Made by a program: the position numbers and the translations under genes
Origin: Neocallimastix lanati (nom. inval.)
Taxonomy: Eukaryota > Neocallimastigomycota > Neocallimastigomycetes > Neocallimastigales > Neocallimastigaceae
DNA: 29,000 nucleotides
Direction of reading: 5' to 3'
Assembly (NCBI GenBank): GCA_016946835.1
Contig: JACVTC010000165.1
Coordinates: 181,001-210,000, forward strand
The notes under the pieces: generated by a model
The model's database searches: none
Told to the model about the DNA's origin: nothing
Seen by the model: the letters and a program-made list of their open reading frames with translations, nothing else
Part shown: positions 10,155-19,100 of the stretch, in pieces
Layout of the letters: every line of letters starts with the position of its first letter
How positions within the stretch are numbered: position 1 is the stretch's first letter

Positions 10155-10321
10155 ATTACTTAAATCCGCACATTTACAATGCAGGATTTCAAAATTTGAA
10201 TGATTTTAATAATTTAAATTATTTACATAAATATAATAATTATATTCAAAATAAAGATTATAATTATCTTTCAAATGAATATAATGGTCAATTATATCAG
10301 AATAAAAATAATTTAAATTAG
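10133..10321 (+). pseudogene. Asn/Tyr-rich continuation of the copia linker in a shifted frame
   Basis: At about 10133 the N/Q-rich reading continues in the next frame for 62 codons with the same composition (NLNDFNNLNYLHKYNNY, NKNNLN) and ends at TAG. The shared bias and the A/T-rich codons suggest it is the same degraded linker after a frameshift and not a separate gene. Frequent AAT/AAC codons could also give an open frame by chance. No domain is visible. Confidence 0.35.
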
Positions 10322-10544
10322 TAATAGTTGATAATTTTTTTTTAGATAAGATGATAAATGTAGAAAGGCTTTACATATTTATTTTCTTTCAAAAAGTATA
10401 AATAGGTGAAGTTTTTCAATAATTAAAATGTAAATATAATACAATAAAAAAAAAACTTTAATAAAAAAAATAAATAAATAAAATAAATAAAAATATAAAA
10501 TAACTCCGAACCATAACAATTTTTAGATTCGTTACAAATACGAT
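10322..10544 (+). other. Spacer after the copia remnant with a TATAAATAGG box
   Basis: This region has a plus-strand TATAAATAGG at 10397-10406, preceded by a pyrimidine run, and then a poly-A/ATAAA stretch. It might be part of the copia 3' LTR, but I found no partner LTR, PPT or terminal repeat. Confidence 0.25.
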
Positions 10545-10935
10545 GGATTCTTTTTCAGTAAGGGGTAGATGAGTCCCTAATATAAAACACAGTTTGGAAT
10601 AAGCTTTATTTTTTAATCAAAGAGTATATGAGTAGGTAATTCATCTGCATAAATTTCACTAAAAACGTCTTTAAATAGAAATAAATGATTGGCAGATTCA
10701 CAATAGGCACAAAGATGTTTTTTTCTTCTTCTTTCTTTTTCTTCGTTAGATAAATAGCCTCGAGTATTAAATTTGAAAGGAATTTTTCCATTATTTTGTC
10801 TTCTGTTGTTATTGTTTCGATTATTATTATTTCTGTTACTATTAATTATTACTGCTAATTGTTCTGCTTTATGGATTAGAAAGGTAGATTATAGGAATAT
10901 CTTTATCTTATGAAGATATCTTGTTTTTTTTTTAC
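10545..10935 (-). pseudogene. Ty3/gypsy deletion fusion: Gag nucleocapsid joined to the pre-RT linker
   Basis: The minus strand reads HKAEQLAVIINSN, an Asn/Arg-rich basic stretch, IPFKFNTRGYLSNEEKERRR and KKHLCAYCESANHLFL. This is the start of a CCHC zinc knuckle (C-x2-C-x4-H) whose last Cys is missing. It runs straight into FKDVFSEIYADELPTHILFD, a stop, KIKLIPN and GLIYPLLKKNPS, the segment that normally lies just before the RT palm (compare HRPYD and IYPLTEKE in the neighbouring element). Protease and the rest of Gag are deleted, bringing nucleocapsid next to the RT lead-in. Stops occur, and nothing of the RT follows. It is a separate insertion from the 4925-8505 element. Confidence 0.7.
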
Positions 10936-11480
10936 TTATAAGCACTTTTATTGTAATTGGGGAATTGTTTAAATTGAATTAAACGTATTTACACTATAGT
11001 TTTGTGACACTGAGTAATTTAAAATATGTTTTAACAATGAATGAATTTTAATAATTTATTAAAAATATAATATTAATTATTATTTATTAATTAGTTAATA
11101 TAATATTCTGAATTACTTATCACTAATTAATAAAAAAGTACAAATTTAAAAATATTTTATTGTGAAATTTTACACATACTCAGAGTTTTTATGGAAGAAT
11201 AATTATTAGCATTTATCCGTAATTATTATTAAATATTAGTAATTGAAAAAAATTCAAGAAAAATGAATCTTAAATAAAAAATGATAAAATTTATTAATAA
11301 AATAAATCTTTCTGGTTTTATCTATCTGATTATTTGATTGATAAAACATTAATTATTTCTTTAAAATTCTAAATATAATAAATAAAAAATTAATAAATTT
11401 TGGAAAGAGCGTTAGTCGAATCTTGGGGGTTCAGCCTGATGGTCATGGTAGCTTACCACTGAATCATAGATACCAATTTA
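10936..11480. other. AT-rich spacer, no gene seen
   Basis: Mostly A/T with short self-similar AATTATTAAT stretches. A less AT-rich patch at about 11405-11480 leads into the integrase remnant but has no recognisable coding content. Confidence 0.4.
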
Positions 11481-11481
11481 C

Positions 11482-11917
11482 TGGCTAAGGATTTCGTTAC
11501 ACATGGATGGAAATACTTATCACAAGTTAGTAACTGATATTAATGAAAAATTAAAATTAATTCTCAAAACGTGTCAAATCGGTCATGAAGGTCATCGTAA
11601 AACTTTTCAATCACTAAGAAAATGTTATTACTCAAATGATATGGCTAACGATATAAAAATAGTTTTTTCTAAATGTGAAAAATGTCAACTTAATGAATCT
11701 CAGTCATATCCATAGCCAATAGAAAATATTCCAACCAAAGTGGAAGGACCCTTTACACATCTTGGTTTTGATATTATTGGACCTCTGGAAAAGACTGATG
11801 AGGTATTACTCATTGCTTTATGGGTTCTCCGTACTTAAAAATTCTGTTACGATTCACTCCAGCTTTGAACTTGTACATGGTCGCAAAAATCAGCAGCTAT
11901 TTGATATAATTTAGTTA
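11482..11917 (+). pseudogene. Second Ty3-type integrase remnant with internal deletion
   Basis: The open part 11503-11715 contains the integrase HHCC zinc domain: GHEGHRKTFQSLRKCYYSND, then FSKCEKCQLNES (HxxH with a later CxxC). After a stop, IPTKVEGPFTHLGFDIIGPL begins the catalytic core with its first Asp. It breaks off after EKTDEV and, in another frame, joins YGFSVLKNSVTIHSSFELVH GRKN, which belongs at the far end of a core domain. The middle of the core, with the second Asp and the Glu, is deleted. Sequence and strand differ from the integrase at 4925-6090, so it is another family or insertion. Confidence 0.72.
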
Positions 11918-12150
11918 ATTCTTTATTTTATATTGTTATAAAGAAACTATTTTTATAAAACGCATTTACTATAATTATTTCCTTTTATTATTAAATTATT
12001 GTATTGTTTATAATATAAAATATTTTTCTGTTTTATGTTGAAAAACATATTGAAAAATAAAAATTTAATAATTTAATAATTAAATTATTTATTTAAATTT
12101 CCATTCAATTAATTAAAAGAAAAAAAAATATTTATTATAAATTTATAAAA

Positions 12151-12211
12151 GGAGGTTAGGACGATACAGGTTACTGTAGAGGGCGGGGTTCGAATCCTCG
12201 GCATGGCACCA
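12151..12211 (+). other. tRNA-like fragment ending in CCA
   Basis: The sequence has a perfect pol III B-box (GGTTCGAATCC, 12187-12197) within a good T arm: stem CGGGG/CCTCG around TTCGAAT (12184-12200). It is followed by seven bases (GCATGGC), one A and CCA (12209-12211). Upstream, TACAG/CTGTA (12165-12178) can pair, but with a 4-base loop, and no GCCATGC acceptor partner is present. It is therefore not an intact tRNA gene. Nuclear tRNA genes do not normally encode CCA, so a reverse-transcribed tRNA end or a SINE/retroelement fragment is possible. Chance resemblance of the 5' half is also possible. Confidence 0.4.
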
Positions 12212-12234
12212 AATAATCGCATGAGGTTGATATA

Positions 12235-12312
12235 AAACAAATACGGGTAGTAACATATTTGTATATTTAATAATAATTATTAAATATTAAATTTATATCT
12301 TTTTGATAATAA
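12235..12312 (+). repeat. Left terminal inverted repeat
   Basis: Pairs with 13056-13126 on the opposite strand. The shared core is GTAGTAACATATTTGTATAT followed by TTAATAATAATTATTAAAT and a TTATATCTTT(T)TGATAATAAT end. Confidence 0.75.
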
Positions 12313-12570
12313 TTATTTTATTTTATTTTATTTCAATATGTATTATTATAATTATAATAATTATAATACTTTAATTCATATAAAATTTATATAATTCTTT
12401 ATATTAGAATATATAATTAATATATTACCTATTTCTTATAAATTAAATTATTTATATTAGAAATAGAGAACTCTCTTGTAAATTTTTAGAAATTAGAATT
12501 ATTATTTTAATTGTACGAATATTATAATTTTATTAATAAAATTTACTAAACTCACTGCTTATAAATTATT

Positions 12571-12630
12571 GCACATAAAAGTCCCACATATCAAGGTTTC
12601 TATCCTGTGATATACGGGACTTTTATGTGC
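12571..12630. other. 60-bp GC-richer hairpin
   Basis: Arm GCACATAAAAGTCCC (12571-12585) is the exact reverse complement of GGGACTTTTATGTGC (12616-12630). After a 2-base mismatch, ATATCA (12588-12593) pairs with TGATAT (12608-12613), and AGG/CCT can close the loop. It stands out from nearly pure A/T surroundings and sits near the middle of the TIR element. It could be a nested mini-element or a structured RNA. No flanking duplication is evident. Confidence 0.6.
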
Positions 12631-13055
12631 TATATTTTAATTATAATAATATAGTTATATCTTTATTTAATTTATTATTACTTTTCCTAAAAACTAAAAA
12701 AAACCCCCTTTCTAAATTAATTTTATTAGAAATTGGTTATTATTAAGAAATTACATTTTAAAATTATAAAATTTAATAATATGAAATATATTTTAAACAT
12801 ATAATATAAATTATATATATATAAGAATACAATATCTATATTTAAATAATAAATGTATATTATATGTAAAATATAAAATAAATATAAAATAATACATAAT
12901 AATATATTATATAATATAATAAAAATCCTATTAAAGTTAAATATAAGAATATTATTATATTTTAATATAATATATTATAAAATAATATGTAATTTAATAT
13001 ATATTATAATAGTAATTATAATATAATAATGAATAATTAATAATATATTATAAAA

Positions 13056-13126
13056 ATTATTATCAAAAGATATAAATTTAATAATTATTATTAAATATAC
13101 AAATATGTTACTACACATATTTGTTT
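13056..13126 (-). repeat. Right terminal inverted repeat
   Basis: Reverse complement of 12235-12312, slightly shorter because the left copy has a 7-bp duplication and one extra T. Confidence 0.75.
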
Positions 13127-13128
13127 TA

Positions 13129-13500
13129 GATCACCTGGAATATCATGAGATCACACGTGATGTACATAAGGCTTTCCCTCAAATGATTATTTCACCCAAC
13201 CCTGATACTACGCTTTGAATTGAAGCATAGACCTTGATGATTGTAAAATTTCCAATCGCCAATGATTACACCCACTAGGGAGGAGTTAATGATTCCGTTC
13301 TGATGCTCGTGGTCAATAGAGATATATGTAGGAACGTTAGGAATGAATCTCCGGGCAGTGTGTGACGACGATTGAGAGCGGCGAAGCTGTTACAGTATGC
13401 CAATTACTCATCACCTTACAGTTAATTAATAACTGTATGGCCATATGGGAGATGGGTACTCATATGTGCAAGTCTATGTTATAAAAGGTGGTTAAAAATT
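13129..13500. other. Less AT-rich segment of unknown nature
   Basis: About 370 bp with balanced composition and several short inverted repeats (for example ACAGTTA...TAACTGT near 13418-13437 and the palindrome TATGGCCATA near 13436-13445). All six frames are broken by stops and none shows a recognisable motif. The longest plausible frame starts around ISGQCVTTIES on the plus strand but has no family signature. It may be a structured RNA gene, the remnant of a transposon, or the continuation of the 12151-12232 segment that the TIR element interrupts. Confidence 0.3.
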
Positions 13501-13839
13501 TAAGAAAATAGGAAATTTTTGAAATTGATCAAAATCCAGTTTCAATGGAATTGAAAAGTTAAAATAAATATTGATTGAAATTTATAAAATTAAATAATAG
13601 GATCTTAAATTAAAAACAATCGAGATAAGGGTTTATTATTATTTATGTATTAGTTTTATTTATTATTATAGTATAAAGAATATTAATAATTTACACTAAA
13701 TTTCAATATTTCATTTTCTATTGAACCAAAATATTACGTGTTATGCAGGACAAAACGAAATAAAATATATAATGAAAATTTGCAATTATAACAATGGATA
13801 AAAATAAATAATAATAATTGAAGAATATAATATTACAAA

Positions 13840-14404
13840 AAAATAAAATAAAATAAAATAAAATAAAATAAATAGTAGAATATTAAATATAAAGTACAGA
13901 TTGAATAAGATAAAATAAAATAAAATAAATAGTAGAATATTAAATATAAAGTACAGATTGAATAAGATAAAATAAAATAAAATAAATAGTAGAATATTAA
14001 ATATAAAGTACAGATTGAATAAGATAAAATAAAATAAAATAAATAGTAGAATATTAAATATAAAGTACAGATTGAATAAGATAAAATAAAATAAAATAAA
14101 ATAAAATAAATAGTAGAATATTAAATATAAAGTACAGATTGAATAAGATAAAATAAAATAAAATAAATAGTAGAATATTAAATATAAAGTACAGATTGAA
14201 TAAGATAAAATAAAATAAAATAAAATAAAATAAATAGTAGAATATTAAATATAAAGTACAGATTGAATAAGATAAAATAAAATAAAATAAAATAAAATAA
14301 ATAGTAGAATATTAAATATAAAGTACAGATTGAATAGGATAAAATAAAATAAAATAAATAGTAGAAGATGAATATAAAGTACAGATTGAATAAAATAAAA
14401 TAAA
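13840..14404 (+). repeat. Minisatellite, nine 57- or 67-bp units
   Basis: TAGTAGAATATTAAATATAA begins at 13873, 13930, 13987, 14044, 14111, 14168, 14235, 14302 and (diverged) 14359. Each unit has a fixed part ending AAAGTACAGATTGAATAAG and a variable run of AAAAT pentanucleotides. Spacing is 57 bp or 67 bp, the difference being two pentanucleotides. Units are almost identical, so the array is young or homogenised. An A tract closes it at about 14408-14430. Apparent minus-strand frames across it encode only F/L/I/Y runs. Confidence 0.92.
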
Positions 14405-15149
14405 TAAAAAAAAAAAAAAAAAAAAAAAAAAGAAAAAAAACAGGATTCAATTATATATATTTTATACTTTATAATTTTTTTTATATTTAAATACATTATG
14501 GGAATTTTTAATATATATATTTTTTATAGTATATATTCTGTATTTGTTCTAAATTATGATTTTTAATTTTTCAAAAATCATTGATGAAGTTAAATTTTTT
14601 TGAGATTATTGATTAAATAATTTATTTTATAATTTTATTATTATACATTTTTACAATTTTCAAAGATTTTTTTTTTTTTTTTTTTATGAATTTAATTATT
14701 ATTTAGATATTTTTTGAAAAGCTAAAATTTACAGAAAAAATAAAGTAAAAATAATTAATAAAGTTAAAATAATGGATGAATAAATAAATAAATATATTAA
14801 TTAATTAATTAATTAATTATTAGATATATTCAATATATTCAATATATATATGAACTAATTATATAGAATATATTAATATATATATAATTTTAATAAAATA
14901 TTAATCTTTAATTGACTTCTATGCTTGGTTTTTTTCTTTCAATAAAATTATTTAATACAAAGAACAATAATAAAGAAATAAGGCTTTAACGTTTGGGAAG
15001 AAAAAAGAAAAACAAAAAAAGAAGAAAAGAGAAAAAGCAATTAAAATTAAAAGATATTATAATTAAACAATATTTATATTTAATAAAATTTTAAATTGAT
15101 TTATAACATTACATTATATTTTAGGTATAATTATAATAAATATAAATAA

Positions 15150-15180
<31 letters not shown>

Positions 15181-15473
15181 CATATTTTGTTTATTTGAAG
15201 AATATAATAATTAATACCTATATAAATTTAAATAAAATAGAAAATTATAAATAAAATATAATAGAATAAAAAACAAGCAAACAAAAAAAGAATTTTTTAA
15301 ACAAAACTATTTAAAATAACGTAATATTTATAAATTATTTATAAATAAAGAAATAAATTTAATTTAAAAAAAAAAAAAATAAAACATTCATACATCAAAT
15401 ATAAATCAAATTTTAAAATTTAAAAAATAATGCAAAATACAACAAAATAAAACAAAACAAAACAAAACAAAAC

Positions 15474-15504
<31 letters not shown>

Positions 15505-16145
15505 AAAAAATAAAAATAAAAATAAAAAAAAAAAAAAAATAAAAAAAAATAAAAAACTAAAAATGAATTAATAGATAAATATATAATAGCAAAATGCTTA
15601 TACTAGAAATCAATTTTCCTTTTCAATAAAGGTTTTTAAATTTTAAATATATTATATATATATATATATTTTATTTTTTTTTATTATTTTTATTTTTATT
15701 TTTTTTTTTTTTTTATTTTTTTTTTGGAAAATGTTCATATTTTAAAATAAGACTTGGTATAAATAAATGGAAAATTTAGGCGAATTTATAATAATTTATA
15801 TTTCTTTAATATTTATTAATAGATAAATTATTATAAAATATAATTCAGTATTAAAAATAATTAACTTTTTTTTTTTTTTACCTCCCATATAAAAAATGGA
15901 TGTAATATAAATATCAAATAATTAATTAAAAGATTATATTAAAATGCATTGAAATTTTATTTTATATTTAATAATAAAAATTTGATATTAATTTAAATAA
16001 AATATTAATAAATATTTATATATATATATGTAAATTTACGTTTATAATGTTTTAATAGACTATTATACTGAAATCATTTATTTATAATTAATTTTTTTTC
16101 TTAATTAAAGAAAAAGAAAAGAAAAGAAGAACAATAATAATTATT
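14405..16145. other. AT-rich intergenic region upstream of the large ORF
   Basis: No gene seen. It contains long homopolymers (T about 15154-15180, A about 15473-15502, T-rich 15690-15725), an ACAAA/AACAA run near 15440-15475 and ATTA repeats. The last part (16080-16145) is purine-rich (AAAGAAAAGAAAAGAAGAAC) just before the start codon at 16146, probably 5' UTR. No promoter element can be named with confidence. Confidence 0.5.
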
Positions 16146-19100
16146 ATGGATGGAAATGATTTAGATATTGATTTAAATTTCATGGCAGAACCATGGAGTG
16201 ATTCTGATGATGATTCACCAACTAATAATGAATCATCAACATTTTCAAATCCACCTCTTATTAATGAAACAGTTATAACCAAATCTCCATTGGTAGATTC
16301 ACCTCAACTTGATAATGAATCTTTAAATAAATCACAAATTTCTAGTGGACCACCTAAAGGTAATGGTCCATCTAAAGATTTTGGACCACCAAAAGATAAT
16401 GGTCCACCTAAAGACAATATACCTCCAAAAAATGGTGGTCCACCAAAAGACAAAGAAATTATCAGTCCAACTATGTATTCATTATCACTTAATAATGCTC
16501 AAAATACACTAAATGCTGATACTTCATTATATGATAATATTAAAGCTCCAACGACTTATACAAGAGCTAGAAAATCTCGTCAAAAGACAGGTAAAAAATA
16601 TTCTAATCATCAAATTGGTCGTTTTGATACAGAAACCCAAGCTCAAAAAGAACATGATAAAAATAACGAATCAACAACAAAAATACAACATCAAGAATTA
16701 CCACAAGAGCAATTGCAAGTACTGTCCGAAGAACAACCTCAAATTCAAATACAAGAAAAACCAATAGTACAAGAACCACAAATTCAAGAACAAATTTCAT
16801 CTCCAATTGATAATTTACAATCTCAACCAGAACAACAATCTACTATTGAAACAATAATAAATCAATCCCAATCACAACAAGAGCAAACATATATTCCTGT
16901 TGAACAGCAACAATACATAACTTCACCGGTAGATCAACAACAGCAACAATATATAACAACATCAGTAGATCAACAACAGCAACAATATATAACAACACCA
17001 GTAGATCAACAACAGCAACAGTATATACCAACACCAGTAGATCAACAACAGCAACAGTATATACCAACACCAGTAGATCAACAACAACAAAATCAAACAT
17101 ATAGTAATAATCAACAGTATGCTTCTTATTATGCTCAAAATGGTTATAACTATGATTATGGCTATGGCTATGGTTATGGTTACACTGATGGATCAATCAA
17201 ACCGGAAATGGTTGAAAATTCTACAATGACTGAAAATACAGAAGAAATTAAAGATAAAACTACCGAGGTAACTCAAAAAGAGATAGTTCCTATTTCAACT
17301 TCCGAAGAAGCAGTACAAACTATTGAAAGTAATATATATGATTTAGAAAAAGAAGATATAGGTTTACAAACTAAAGAAATTAAAGTTAAAGATTCATCTG
17401 TTTTAACAGAACCGGATCAACGTAGACCAATTTATAGACAGAAAGATAGAATTCCAGATGGTGTTAGATTACCAGCTACTATAGTTGAATACGATTTCTT
17501 AAAGGATGATGATTATTTATTTAGTCCATTATCTTCAAAGAATTTACCTCTTAATCTTATTAGTAAATCCTCTGAATCATTAAATGCATTAACTGATAAT
17601 GTATCTGTATCCATAGTTACTGATAGAAATAATAAATATATATGTTATATTGATGGTAGGAATATTCATGTTATTCAAGAACAAAAGAAATTCAAATTTG
17701 TTCTGGGTGGCCATTCAAGTAATATTATTCATATCGCAATTACCACAATTGAAAATAAATATACCAGACTGTTAAGTATTGATGAAGAAGGTGTAATTAT
17801 TGTTCATGAATTTGATGAAAGTAAGGATATTCTTGAAAATGGAAAACTTTCTTATGATTTCTGTACAATTATTATGGCCATGAAGAGTAGTGAATATCAA
17901 ATTTATTGTGCTGCTTTCCAACCAAAAAATCCAAATTCATTTGTTGTAGGTACTAACATGAAATGTGCACTTATCTTTAGCATTGATGATGGACTCTGGA
18001 AAAGAAAAATTAATGCTGACGAAGAAGATTCAGATGAAGAATCAGAATCTAGTGATTCGTCATCATCATTATCAACTTCATCGGATGAAGAATTGAAAAA
18101 GAAAAAGAAAGAACGTAGACGTAGAAGAAAAGAAAAAAAAAGAGAGAAGCGTAGAAGAAAAATTATTCAAAAGAAAGAGCAGGACCGTGATAATAAATTA
18201 AAACTTGGTATAAAGGCTGTAAAATTAGAACATGGTTGTGATGTTAGATGCCTTGCCTTTAATACTGATGGATCCATTTTGGCTACAGGTGGAGAAGATG
18301 GTTTAGTTAGATTATGGAATATGAATGAAATTAATGATTTCCAATTACCATTCTTCTATTTCTCTCCTACTCGCAATCAGCCGGACAAAAAGACTTTTGG
18401 ATCAGCTAAACCAATTAATTCATTGGAGTTTGCTTGTTATAATAATAAATATGCTGTTGATTCAATTTTAATAGTTGGAAGTAACAAAAATAGACGAATT
18501 CAAGTCTTAGATACTTTTAATTTAAAGGTATTACATGAATTAAATTTAGGTCGAAAGACTTTATGGAAATGGGATGAAAAATTAAAATGTTTAATTACAT
18601 ACAAAAATAGCGAATCAATGATTTTTAGTTTTCATTTATGTGCACCAATAATGAAAGAAGATGAAAAAGAAATTAAATCACCAATTAAGTTAAAAACAAA
18701 ATTAGATTTAACAAGATCTTCTCAGGCTTTCAAATTCTACTGTGATTGTCCATTTAACTTTGATGGTGTTCAATTTGATTATGCTATTGGATGGAAATTA
18801 AATAAGCCAATTCATGATTTTACAGCTCTTCGAGGTATAGCCACAAGTTCATTGAATAAAACCACTAGTAATAAATGGTATCTTCTTTTCAGACATCAAT
18901 CTTCTTTAGAAGTTTGTGAAATTAATGACAGTTTAGTATCACCAGAATGCCGTACAGCTTGCCCACTTTTAGGCTCACTTCAATGGGATATTGATGAATT
19001 GTGGGAAGAAGCTAGAGTTAAACGCGAAGCATTAGAATGGGAAGATTTAAGAGCTGAATTAGAAGGAGATATGGATTTGGAACGTGAACAGTGGGAGAAA

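Larger units (their letters stand above)
12235..13126. mobile_element. 892-bp terminal-inverted-repeat element (MITE-like), TA flanks
   Basis: The left end (12235 onward: AAACAAATACGGGTAGTAAC...) and the reverse complement of the right end (13126 downward: AAACAAATATGTGTAGTAAC...) match for about 72-78 bp with few differences, including a 7-bp duplication (ATTAAAT) in the left copy. TA dinucleotides flank both sides (12233-12234 and 13127-13128), which could be the target-site duplication typical of Tc1/mariner-like elements. No transposase frame lies inside; the interior is A/T-rich with one strong hairpin. It is best seen as a non-autonomous DNA element. The exact ends depend on the TA interpretation. 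Confidence 0.65.

Noticed and set aside
12151-12211. Functional tRNA gene
   Set aside because: The T arm and B-box are good, but the acceptor 5' strand is missing and the anticodon arm has only a 4-base loop.
13840-14404. CRISPR-like array
   Set aside because: Units are tandem and near-identical with no unique spacers, in a eukaryotic context; it is a minisatellite.
14178-14496. Minus-strand frames of 83-90 codons rich in F, L and Y
   Set aside because: They translate the minisatellite and adjacent homopolymer; the repeat spacing explains the open frames.
16513-17196. Short overlapping frames on both strands in the Q-rich part of the large ORF
   Set aside because: They are shadows of CAA/CAG-rich codons and carry no domain, while the 7.9-kb frame is continuous across them.
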